Assembly (NCBI RefSeq): GCF_905207935.1
Contig: NZ_CAJLNI010000089.1
Location: forward strand, 1-7,788
From: an uncultured Haemophilus sp.
GTDB lineage: Bacteria > Pseudomonadota > Gammaproteobacteria > Enterobacterales > Pasteurellaceae
Length of the DNA stretch: 7,788 bases
Reading direction: 5' to 3'
Made by a program: the position numbers and the translations under genes
The notes under the pieces: model-generated
What the model was told of the DNA's origin: nothing
What the model saw: the letters and a program-made list of their open reading frames with translations, nothing else
Databases searched by the model: none
Shown here: positions 1 through 5,570 of the stretch, in pieces
How the letters are laid out: each line of letters begins with the position of its first letter
Numbering within the stretch: the first letter of the stretch is position 1

Positions 1-132
1 ACGGGTAATGAAGGTATCGTTGAACATGATCTCGATCGCACTATCGACAATCTATGCTCAATTGCTTCTAAGAGTATGCATCATATCGATCGCCAAGTGA
101 TTGAAATTATGGTGAGTAAACCATGTCCTTAA
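1..132 (+). CDS. C-terminal end of a probable UPF0597 / L-cysteine desulfidase (CyuA/YhaM-like) protein, 5' truncated by window
   Basis: The window begins in frame 1 of an open frame that runs 43 codons to TAA at 130-132. The visible residues include GIVEHDLDRTIDNL, then SIASKSM and DRQVIEIM. From memory this matches the C-terminal pattern of the UPF0597 family, in which a GIV...TI.N...A..GM...D..I..IM block ends the protein. Members such as E. coli CyuA (YhaM) break L-cysteine down to pyruvate, ammonia and sulfide, or act as related serine-dehydratase-like Fe-S enzymes. The catalytic part lies outside the window, so the enzyme activity is inference. The gene ends 19 nt before a strong terminator and is therefore probably transcribed separately from tsuAB. 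Its closeness to a thiosulfate uptake pair fits a sulfur role. Family assignment is moderately confident only, because the fragment is short. Confidence 0.5.
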   Translation, partial: TGNEGIVEHDLDRTIDNLCSIASKSMHHIDRQVIEIMVSKPCP

Positions 133-152
133 CATCAAGATAACTTACGATA

Positions 153-161
153 AAGTGCGGT
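153..161 (+). repeat. DNA uptake signal sequence, plus orientation
   Basis: Exact AAGTGCGGT core, followed by CAGAAAAA, which fits the A/T-rich extended uptake consensus of Haemophilus. It forms the left arm of the terminator. Confidence 0.95.
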
Positions 162-183
162 CAGAAAAACACGCAAATTTCTG

Positions 184-192
184 ACCGCACTT
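184..192 (-). repeat. DNA uptake signal sequence, minus orientation
   Basis: Exact ACCGCACTT, the complement of the uptake core. It forms the right arm of the terminator and pairs with the plus-oriented copy at 153-161. Confidence 0.95.
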
Positions 193-211
193 TTTTTATA
201 TCAAAAAAACA

Positions 212-263
212 TATTTTCTAGCCAAAAGTTATTGGCGCTACCTTCTTATTTTTTTAGAAAATA
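212..263 (+). promoter_or_regulatory. Nested inverted repeats in the tsuA upstream region
   Basis: A perfect 9-bp inverted repeat, TATTTTCTA (212-220) and TAGAAAATA (255-263), encloses a second one, GCCAA (221-225) and TTGGC (232-236), with a 6-nt loop. The block ends 35 bp before the tsuA start. It could be an operator or an RNA leader hairpin. I see no convincing -10/-35 pair here, so the tsuAB promoter is not placed. Sulfur control of the E. coli homologues is attributed to CysB, but no CysB site can be claimed from this sequence. Confidence 0.35.
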
Positions 264-298
264 CCAACCTACTTAGTTCTAAAAGAGAAGGAATATTT

Positions 299-1342
299 AT
301 GCTTTTAACCGGATTACTTTGCGGAATTTTACTCGGATTTGTGATGCAGCGTGGGCGCTTTTGTATTACTGGCGCATTTCGCGATATGTATGTCACCAAA
401 AATAACAAAATGTTTGTAGCCCTTCTATTGGCGATTACCGTGCAATCCATCGGTTTCTTTCTCTTAAAAGAAATCGGTGTATTAAATGTCGATCCGGCTG
501 AAAATTTTGCCTTTTTAGCGGTGATTATCGGTGCCTTTGTGTTTGGTATCGGCATTGTTCTTGCTGGCGGTTGTGCAACAGGAACTTGGTACCGCGCTGC
601 AGAAGGCTTAGTCGGTAGTTGGGTCGCGTTATTCACTTATATGTTGTTAAGTGCCATCATGCGTACTGGCCCATTGGGCGAATTCAATAAAACTTTACGC
701 AGTATCAATATTGAACAACGCAACATTTACGATACATTTGGTATTTCACCTTGGTGGTTTGTGGCACTATTAACTTTAGTGACGGCTTTCTATGTGTACA
801 AACATCTCAGCAAACCCAGCGTAAAAGTCGCGGCATTAAAACCGAAGAAAACGGGGCTTGCCCATCTATTATTTGAAAAACGCTGGCACCCATTTTTCTC
901 TGCCGTATTAATCGGATTAATCGCACTTGCCGCTTGGCCACTCAGTGTCGCTACGGGTCGTGAGTTTGGACTTGGGATCACTGGTCCATCCGCTAATATC
1001 ATGCAATTCCTCGTTACTGGCGACGGTAAATTTATTAACTGGGGCGTATTCTTAGTCTTAGGGATTTTTATTGGGTCATTCATCGGCGCTAAAGCAAGCA
1101 ATGAATTTCGTGTTCGCGTACCAGATGCCACCACGATTCTACGCAGCGGACTCGGCGGTATTCTCATGGGCATCGGTGCAACCCTTGCGGGTGGCTGCTC
1201 TATCGGTAATGGCTTAGTCGAAACCGCCTTTTTCTCTTGGCAAGGTTGGGTATCATTGCCATTGATGATTCTCGGCACTTGGGTAGCCGCCTACTTCACC
1301 ATTATCCGTCCACAACGTTTAAAATTAGCAAAAGCATCATAA
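299..1342 (+). CDS. tsuA: Thiosulfate uptake transporter TsuA (YeeE/YedE family)
   Basis: This 347-aa polytopic inner-membrane protein resembles E. coli YeeE (TsuA, about 352 aa) along its whole length, as recalled from memory. TsuA brings thiosulfate into the cell as a sulfur source for cysteine synthesis. The internally duplicated YeeE fold shows in the paired signatures: QRGRFCITGAFRD (residues 17-29), LAGGCATGTWYRA (88-100) and LAGGCSIGNG (296-305). Cysteines C22, C92 and C300 fall in these motifs and are the likely substrate-relay thiols. There is no cysteine at all between C92 and C300. A conserved FEKRWHPF stretch (192-199) lies in the central cytoplasmic link. The start has a good ribosome binding site, AGAAGGA at 286-292, 6 nt before ATG. 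tsuB follows after 9 nt. The related YedE group has been linked to selenium, but the TsuB partner is clearly YeeD-like, which favours thiosulfate. Confidence 0.9.
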   Translation: MLLTGLLCGILLGFVMQRGRFCITGAFRDMYVTKNNKMFVALLLAITVQSIGFFLLKEIGVLNVDPAENFAFLAVIIGAFVFGIGIVLAGGCATGTWYRAAEGLVGSWVALFTYMLLSAIMRTGPLGEFNKTLRSINIEQRNIYDTFGISPWWFVALLTLVTAFYVYKHLSKPSVKVAALKPKKTGLAHLLFEKRWHPFFSAVLIGLIALAAWPLSVATGREFGLGITGPSANIMQFLVTGDGKFINWGVFLVLGIFIGSFIGAKASNEFRVRVPDATTILRSGLGGILMGIGATLAGGCSIGNGLVETAFFSWQGWVSLPLMILGTWVAAYFTIIRPQRLKLAKAS

Positions 1343-1351
1343 GGAGTTTAT

Positions 1352-1573
1352 ATGATCGTTAAATTACCTACACTTGGCCTTGTTTGCCCATTTCCTCTCG
1401 TTGAAGCTAAGGAAGCCATGGCTAAGTTAAATAAAGGCGATGGCCTAGAAATTGAATTTGACTGCACACAAGCTACAGAAGCCATTCCCGCTTGGGCGGC
1501 TGAAGAAGGTTATGAAGTGACAAACTTCGAGCAAATTGATGATGCTAAGTGGTCAATTACAGTGATTAAATAA
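1352..1573 (+). CDS. tsuB: TusA-like sulfurtransferase TsuB (YeeD)
   Basis: This 73-aa cytoplasmic protein of the TusA/SirA family is very close to E. coli YeeD (TsuB). It carries the family CPxP motif, C12-P-F-P15, whose cysteine takes up the sulfane sulfur as a persulfide. A second cysteine, C38, lies in the stretch EFDCTQATEAIP, which is characteristic of YeeD rather than of TusA or YedF. TsuB is needed with TsuA for thiosulfate uptake and probably strips sulfur from incoming thiosulfate at the inner face of the membrane. Its ribosome binding site AAGGAG (1341-1346) overlaps the tsuA stop codon, which indicates cotranscription and probable translational coupling. The gene ends just before a bidirectional terminator. 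Confidence 0.93.
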   Translation: MIVKLPTLGLVCPFPLVEAKEAMAKLNKGDGLEIEFDCTQATEAIPAWAAEEGYEVTNFEQIDDAKWSITVIK

Positions 1574-1578
1574 GAAAA

Positions 1579-1587
1579 AAGAGCGGT
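1579..1587 (+). repeat. Degenerate DNA uptake signal (one mismatch)
   Basis: AAGAGCGGT differs from the uptake core at the fourth base only. It is the left arm of the tsuB terminator and creates the single mismatch in that stem. Confidence 0.7.
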
Positions 1588-1609
1588 CAGAAAAATATAT
1601 AAATTTCTG

Positions 1610-1618
1610 ACCGCACTT
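1610..1618 (-). repeat. DNA uptake signal sequence, minus orientation
   Basis: Exact ACCGCACTT in the right arm of the tsuB/yhcH terminator. Confidence 0.95.
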
Positions 1619-1640
1619 TTGCTTTAATAAATCGAAATAA

Positions 1641-2108
1641 TTAAATCAATTCTACCGGTACTTTCACCACTAGTTTTTTCACAAAACTTGATTTGCCGTT
1701 TACGGTGCAACCTGGTTTATGTGGCTCATAAGGGAAAAAGACAGCGAACATTTTTGGTAAAAGTGTCACCGTACTTTTATTTTCAATTTGTGGGGTAAGT
1801 TGGTAGTCATCGGCATCACGATATTCATCGTATAAGCTGAGGTTTGGATAAGTCGCGCTTACTTCAACATTCTCTTCACCACGAATAAGTAATTGAATAT
1901 CTAGATATTTGTGGTGAAGTTCAGCTTGTTTGCTATCCGCTTCAACCGTATCAAATTCCATGACATTCATATAGACTTGCTCGCTTAAATCATGACGGCC
2001 ATTTTCTAATGCTTCAAGATCTAAGGTGTTGAGATGATCGCAAATGTCCGCGATAACTTTTGGTAAACCCACTTTGAAATTTGGGTTATTTAATGCACTG
2101 ATAATCAT
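1641..2108 (-). CDS. yhcH: YhcH/YjgK/YiaL family protein, probable NanQ-like sugar anomerase
   Basis: This 155-aa protein belongs to the YhcH/YjgK/YiaL (DUF386, EbgC-like cupin) family and appears to match the H. influenzae protein HI0227, for which a crystal structure exists. E. coli YhcH (NanQ) is reported to speed opening and anomer exchange of N-acetylneuraminate. The family metal-site pattern is visible: E63, H65, Y68, D70 and Q72 in ELHHKYLDIQ, and P126, H130 and P132 in FFPYEPHKP. The length is typical. The ATG (2106-2108) is preceded by TAAGGAG (2114-2120 on the complement) at 5-nt spacing, so the start is well supported. The gene stands alone: it converges on tsuB and diverges from pnp, with no nan or other sugar genes beside it, so the true substrate is uncertain. 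I could not place a convincing promoter, though the A+T-rich stretch 2121-2170 must hold it. Confidence 0.88.
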   Translation of the reverse strand: MIISALNNPNFKVGLPKVIADICDHLNTLDLEALENGRHDLSEQVYMNVMEFDTVEADSKQAELHHKYLDIQLLIRGEENVEVSATYPNLSLYDEYRDADDYQLTPQIENKSTVTLLPKMFAVFFPYEPHKPGCTVNGKSSFVKKLVVKVPVELI

Positions 2109-2171
2109 AGTGTCTCCTTACGTATGTATTTGTATGAGAATATGATAACAAGTTGCTTATATTAAATAAAG

Positions 2172-2200
2172 TTACCAATAAATTTAAAACTCTGTATAAT
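2172..2200 (+). promoter_or_regulatory. Sigma70-type promoter for pnp
   Basis: A perfect -10 box TATAAT (2195-2200) lies 17 bp after TTACCA (2172-2177), which matches four of six bases of the -35 consensus. Transcription should start near 2207, giving a leader of about 144 nt before the pnp start codon. Confidence 0.75.
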
Positions 2201-2204
2201 AAGC

Positions 2205-2319
2205 GAGCTTTATTTTCTGCATTAGCGTGCGGCTATCAAAAGAGATTTTTAAACGCCCAAAGTGCGGTCATTTTTTCGAAAGATTTCTTTTGCTAGTCGC
2301 AATCTGGAAAATAAAGCTT
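2205..2319 (+). promoter_or_regulatory. Long pnp leader hairpin, candidate RNase III/PNPase autoregulatory structure
   Basis: The leader folds into one long imperfect hairpin when the arms are read by eye. A perfect 12-bp stem pairs 2206-2217 with 2307-2318. TGC 2218-2220 pairs with GCA 2299-2301, and ATTAGC 2221-2226 with GCTAGT 2292-2297 (one G-U). A 13-bp stem with two G-U pairs joins 2238-2250 to 2279-2291. The top loop (2251-2278) holds an uptake signal. The hairpin starts at about the predicted +1. In E. coli, RNase III cuts a 5'-proximal duplex in the pnp leader and PNPase then destabilises its own message; the same role here is inference from position and shape. Confidence 0.65.
2260..2268 (+). 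repeat. DNA uptake signal sequence in pnp leader, plus orientation
   Basis: Exact AAGTGCGGT followed by CATTTTTT, fitting the extended consensus. It sits in the unpaired apex of the proposed leader hairpin. Confidence 0.93.
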
Positions 2320-2350
2320 TGTTTTAAATATTATTTTGAAGGAAAACATT

Positions 2351-4489
2351 GTGAATCCAATTGTTAAACAATTTAAATACGGTCAACATACCGTTACTCT
2401 AGAAACCGGCGCAATTGCACGTCAAGCAACCGCTGCTGTCATGGCAAGCATGGACGATACCACAGTATTCGTGACTGTTGTGGCTAAAAAAGATGTAAAA
2501 GAAGGCCAAGACTTCTTCCCATTAACCGTAAACTACCAAGAGCGTACTTATGCGGCGGGTAAAATCCCTGGTGGTTTCTTCAAACGTGAAGGTCGTCCAT
2601 CTGAAGGCGAAACTTTAATTGCACGTTTAATCGACCGTCCAATTCGTCCATTATTCCCAGAAGGTTTCTTCAACGAAATCCAAGTTGTGGCAACCGTGGT
2701 TTCTGTAAACCCACAAATCAGCCCAGACTTAGTGGCAATGATTGGTGCTTCTGCAGCATTAACCTTATCTGGCGTACCTTTCAACGGCCCTATCGGTGCT
2801 GCGCGTGTTGGTTTTATTGACAACCAATTCGTATTAAACCCAACTATGGCTGAACAAAAACAAAGCCGTTTGGACTTAGTGGTTGCAGGTACTGACAAAG
2901 CCGTATTAATGGTTGAATCTGAAGCTGACATTTTAACTGAAGAACAAATGTTAGCGGCGGTAGTATTCGGTCATCAACAACAACAAGTTGTGATTGAAGC
3001 GATCAAAGAATTTGCAAAAGAAGCAGGTAAACCGCGTTGGGATTGGGTTGCGCCACAACCAAACACAGATTTAATCAACAAAGTAAAAGCGATTGCTGAA
3101 GCACGTTTAGGCGATGCATACCGCATTACTGAAAAACAAGCACGTTACGAACAAATCGATGCAATTAAAGCGGATGTGATTGCACAAATCACAGCTGAAG
3201 ATGAAGAAATCAGCGAAGGTAAAATCGTGGATATTTTCACCGCACTTGAAAGCCAAATCGTTCGTGGCCGTATCATTGCAGGTGAACCACGTATTGATGG
3301 TCGTACCGTTGATACCGTTCGTGCATTAGATATTTGCACTGGTGTATTACCACGTACTCACGGTTCTGCAATTTTCACCCGTGGTGAAACACAAGCATTA
3401 GCCGTTGCAACGTTAGGTACTGAACGTGATGCACAAATCATTGATGAATTAACAGGTGAACGTCAAGATCACTTCTTATTCCACTACAACTTCCCTCCAT
3501 ACTCTGTAGGTGAAACCGGTATGATCGGCTCACCAAAACGTCGTGAAATCGGTCACGGTCGTTTAGCAAAACGCGGTGTAGCGGCTGTTATGCCAAGCCT
3601 TGCAGAATTCCCGTATGTAGTGCGTGTTGTATCTGAAATCACTGAATCTAATGGTTCTTCTTCTATGGCCTCTGTATGTGGTGCGTCTTTAGCATTAATG
3701 GATGCGGGTGTTCCAATCAAAGCCGCTGTTGCAGGTATCGCAATGGGCTTAGTAAAAGAAGAAGAGAAATTCGTGGTGCTTTCAGATATTTTAGGTGATG
3801 AGGACCACTTAGGTGATATGGACTTTAAAGTAGCTGGTACACGTGAAGGTGTCACCGCACTTCAAATGGATATCAAAATTGAAGGTATCACCCCTGAAAT
3901 TATGCAAATTGCATTAAACCAAGCAAAAGGTGCACGTATGCACATTCTTGGCGTAATGGAACAAGCAATCCCTGCACCACGTGCAGATATTTCTGACTAC
4001 GCGCCGCGTATTCACACCATGAAAATTGATCCGAAGAAAATCAAAGATGTTATCGGTAAAGGTGGTGCAACTATCCGTGCATTAACTGAAGAAACTGGTA
4101 CTTCTATTGATATCGATGATGATGGTACAGTGAAAATCGCTGCAGTAGATAGCAGTGCAGCGAAAAACGTGATGGCACGTATTGAAGAAATCGTTGCTGA
4201 AGTTGAAGCGGGCGCAATTTACAAAGGTAAAGTGACTCGTCTTGCTGATTTCGGTGCATTCGTGGCTATCGTTGGAAATAAAGAAGGTTTAGTTCATATT
4301 TCTCAAATCGCAGAAGAACGCGTAGAGAAAGTGAGTGATTATCTTCAAGTTGGTCAAGAAGTGACTGTTAAAGTGGTTGAAATCGATCGTCAAGGTCGTA
4401 TCCGCTTAACCATGAAAGATCTTGCACCAAAACAAGAAACTGAAGCAGAATCTGCACCAGCAGAAGACATTTCAGAAGAACAAGAATAA
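2351..4489 (+). CDS. pnp: Polynucleotide phosphorylase (PNPase)
   Basis: PNPase is the 3'-to-5' phosphorolytic exoribonuclease that degrades mRNA to nucleoside diphosphates, working as a trimer and in E. coli as part of the RNA degradosome. From the GTG start the protein has 712 aa, against 711 in E. coli. Domains in order are RNase PH 1 (about 1-145), an alpha-helical linker, RNase PH 2 (about 310-530), KH with GKGG at 569-572, and S1 (about 622-690). LGDEDHLGDMD (481-491) carries the catalytic aspartates D485 and D491. The RNA loop motif is FFKR (76-79) where E. coli has FFRR, a mild change. The tail (last 20 residues) is acidic. I prefer GTG at 2351 over the in-frame TTG at 2336, because AAGGA (2339-2343) is then correctly spaced and the protein begins MNPIV like the E. 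coli MLNPIV. Unlike E. coli, rpsO is not upstream. Confidence 0.97.
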   Translation: MNPIVKQFKYGQHTVTLETGAIARQATAAVMASMDDTTVFVTVVAKKDVKEGQDFFPLTVNYQERTYAAGKIPGGFFKREGRPSEGETLIARLIDRPIRPLFPEGFFNEIQVVATVVSVNPQISPDLVAMIGASAALTLSGVPFNGPIGAARVGFIDNQFVLNPTMAEQKQSRLDLVVAGTDKAVLMVESEADILTEEQMLAAVVFGHQQQQVVIEAIKEFAKEAGKPRWDWVAPQPNTDLINKVKAIAEARLGDAYRITEKQARYEQIDAIKADVIAQITAEDEEISEGKIVDIFTALESQIVRGRIIAGEPRIDGRTVDTVRALDICTGVLPRTHGSAIFTRGETQALAVATLGTERDAQIIDELTGERQDHFLFHYNFPPYSVGETGMIGSPKRREIGHGRLAKRGVAAVMPSLAEFPYVVRVVSEITESNGSSSMASVCGASLALMDAGVPIKAAVAGIAMGLVKEEEKFVVLSDILGDEDHLGDMDFKVAGTREGVTALQMDIKIEGITPEIMQIALNQAKGARMHILGVMEQAIPAPRADISDYAPRIHTMKIDPKKIKDVIGKGGATIRALTEETGTSIDIDDDGTVKIAAVDSSAAKNVMARIEEIVAEVEAGAIYKGKVTRLADFGAFVAIVGNKEGLVHISQIAEERVEKVSDYLQVGQEVTVKVVEIDRQGRIRLTMKDLAPKQETEAESAPAEDISEEQE
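3239..3247 (-). repeat. DNA uptake signal sequence inside pnp
   Basis: Exact ACCGCACTT within codons for F-T-A-L-E of the PNPase helical linker region. Confidence 0.93.
3854..3862 (-). repeat. DNA uptake signal sequence inside pnp
   Basis: Exact ACCGCACTT within codons for V-T-A-L-Q, just after the catalytic aspartate block. The protein sequence is conserved with E. coli (SALQ), so the signal was fitted into constrained codons. Confidence 0.93.
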
Positions 4490-4496
4490 TCTCACA

Positions 4497-4528
4497 GGGT
4501 GTGTGAATTTAGTTTACACACCCGTTTT
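4497..4528 (+). terminator. Terminator-like hairpin between pnp and nlpI
   Basis: GGGTGTGTGAA (4497-4507) pairs with TTTACACACCC (4513-4523), an 11-bp stem with one G-U and a 5-nt loop, beginning 7 nt after the pnp stop. It is followed by GTTTTGATT, a weak U run. It may act as a partial terminator or as a 3'-end block that protects pnp mRNA while allowing some readthrough into nlpI. Confidence 0.65.
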
Positions 4529-4553
4529 GATTATCAAACTAACTTATAAAACA

Positions 4554-5495
4554 ATGCAATATTTTCGGTTATTCCGTTTTCTAGTTTCATTATCTAGCCT
4601 AAGTCTGACTTTATTTATTTCCGGTTGTGTGCAATCGGGAAACGTGTTTGTCGCACCAAATAAAGTCGTGCTAGCGGATCAGAATCCGAATGCTCACTTC
4701 GAACAAGAAGTGATGATTACCCGAATCGGGCAGGTTTTATTAGTTGGAAAAATGAGTAATGAAGAACGGGCGACGCTTCACTTTGAACGTGGCGTTTTAT
4801 ATGATTCCCTCGGTTTATGGGGCCTCGCACGTTATGACTTTACACAAGCCCTCGCGTTACAGCCAAAGATGGCTTCCGTTTATAATTACTTAGGGCTTTA
4901 CTTACTGCTTGAAGAAGATTACGACAGTGCATTAGAAACCTTTAATGCGGTGTTTGAATTGGACCCAAGTTATGACTATACCCACCTTAATCGTGGTTTA
5001 AATTTTTATTACGTCGAACGCTATAATCTTGCTGAAGACGATTTGATGAAGTTTTACGAAGCCGATACCAAAGATCCTTATCGCGTACTCTGGCTCTATT
5101 TGAACGAACAAAAATTAAAACCACAAGAAGCCCATGCCAACCTTGTTGAACGAGCTAAAGGGCTATCTAAGGACTTCTGGGGAACAAATATCGTTCAATA
5201 CTATTTAGGTAATATTTCCGTGAGTGACTTGCAAGAGCGGGCAACCAAATTTGCAGAAAACTCGCAACAATATGCAGAAATATTAACCGAAACCTACTTT
5301 TATCTAGCAAAACAAAAACTCAATTTGGGGCAAATTGATGAAGCTGCGGCTTTATTCAAACTCGCTATTGCGAATCAGGTATATAACTTTGTTGAGTATC
5401 GTTTTGCCGTGTTAGAGCTGATGAAATTGAAACCGGCTCAAACTGAAGACGAAAAAGAAGAAAAAAGTGCGGTCACAAAAACTGCTGTTTTTTAG
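4554..5495 (+). CDS. nlpI: NlpI outer-membrane lipoprotein with TPR repeats
   Basis: This 313-aa lipoprotein resembles E. coli NlpI (294 aa) in most of its sequence. The signal peptide ends in the lipobox I-S-G-C with lipidated C25. V26 at +2, not Asp, predicts the outer membrane. TPR helices run about 73-106 (FERGVLYDSLG), 107-140 (YNYLGLYL) and 141-174 (HLNRGLN), with a further repeat near 245-278 (FYLAKQKLNLG). In E. coli NlpI scaffolds peptidoglycan enzymes and delivers MepS to the Prc protease. ATG 4554 is chosen because it puts the signal peptide at the N-terminus; the frame stays open upstream into pnp, but only as a shadow. No Shine-Dalgarno is visible before this ATG, and an in-frame TTG at 4527 falls in the terminator U run. 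The charged tail after about residue 292 is longer than I recall in E. coli and contains an uptake signal. Confidence 0.93.
   Translation: MQYFRLFRFLVSLSSLSLTLFISGCVQSGNVFVAPNKVVLADQNPNAHFEQEVMITRIGQVLLVGKMSNEERATLHFERGVLYDSLGLWGLARYDFTQALALQPKMASVYNYLGLYLLLEEDYDSALETFNAVFELDPSYDYTHLNRGLNFYYVERYNLAEDDLMKFYEADTKDPYRVLWLYLNEQKLKPQEAHANLVERAKGLSKDFWGTNIVQYYLGNISVSDLQERATKFAENSQQYAEILTETYFYLAKQKLNLGQIDEAAALFKLAIANQVYNFVEYRFAVLELMKLKPAQTEDEKEEKSAVTKTAVF
5465..5473 (+). repeat. DNA uptake signal sequence at the nlpI 3' end
   Basis: Exact AAGTGCGGT followed by CACAAAAA. It encodes part of K-S-A-V-T in the NlpI tail, ending 20 nt before the stop codon. Confidence 0.93.
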
Positions 5496-5527
5496 ACTTG
5501 CCTCTTTCTTTTGTAACAAATAAACCT

Positions 5528-5547
5528 GAAAGCGAAATTGAGCTTTC
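5528..5547 (+). promoter_or_regulatory. Small hairpin in the nlpI-deaD gap
   Basis: GAAAGC (5528-5533) and GCTTTC (5542-5547) form a 6-bp stem with an 8-nt loop, 23 nt before the deaD start. There is no T run, so it is not a terminator. It may affect deaD translation, but a stem this short can arise by chance. No clear promoter was found in this 75-bp gap, so deaD probably relies on transcription from nlpI or upstream. Confidence 0.3.
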
Positions 5548-5570
5548 CTTACTTACATTCGAGTATTTTA

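Larger units (their letters stand above)
152..197 (+). terminator. Intrinsic terminator made of paired inverted DNA uptake signals
   Basis: A perfect 16-bp inverted repeat (152-167 with 178-193, right arm TTTCTGACCGCACTTT) surrounds a 10-nt loop and ends in a run of seven T (191-197). Each arm contains a complete uptake signal. It lies 19 nt after the stop of the cysteine-desulfidase-like gene and should end that transcript. Confidence 0.9.
1578..1620 (+). terminator. Bidirectional terminator between tsuB and yhcH, uptake-signal stem
   Basis: A 16-bp stem (1578-1593 with 1604-1619) has a single A/A mismatch (1582 opposite 1615) and a 10-nt loop. The T run on the plus strand is 1617-1620; on the minus strand the A run 1575-1580 supplies six T, so it can stop both converging genes. 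The right arm is identical to that of the terminator at 152-197. Confidence 0.85.

Noticed and set aside
238..1278. Minus-strand open frames opposite tsuA
   Set aside because: They are antisense shadows of a clearly conserved membrane protein, low in complexity and without ribosome binding sites.
2336..2350. TTG at 2336 as the start of pnp
   Set aside because: It would place the purine-rich AAGGA inside the coding region and add five residues absent from E. coli PNPase; GTG 2351 fits both spacing and homology.
2548..3855. Minus-strand open frames opposite pnp
   Set aside because: Shadows of strongly conserved PNPase codons; no recognisable domains.
4545..4550. TATAAA as a -10 box for an nlpI promoter
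   Set aside because: It is only 3 nt before the ATG and has no -35 partner at proper spacing.
4422..4553. Upstream open extension of the nlpI frame into the end of pnp
   Set aside because: It overlaps pnp out of frame, passes through the terminator hairpin and would bury the lipoprotein signal peptide inside the protein.
5538..5570. TTG at 5538 as the start of deaD
   Set aside because: The 11 extra residues have no counterpart in DeaD, and the codon lies in the loop of a small hairpin.
5496..5570. A yrbN-like small gene between nlpI and deaD, as in E. coli
   Set aside because: The 75-bp gap contains no ATG start before the deaD ATG and no ribosome binding site for a separate small protein.
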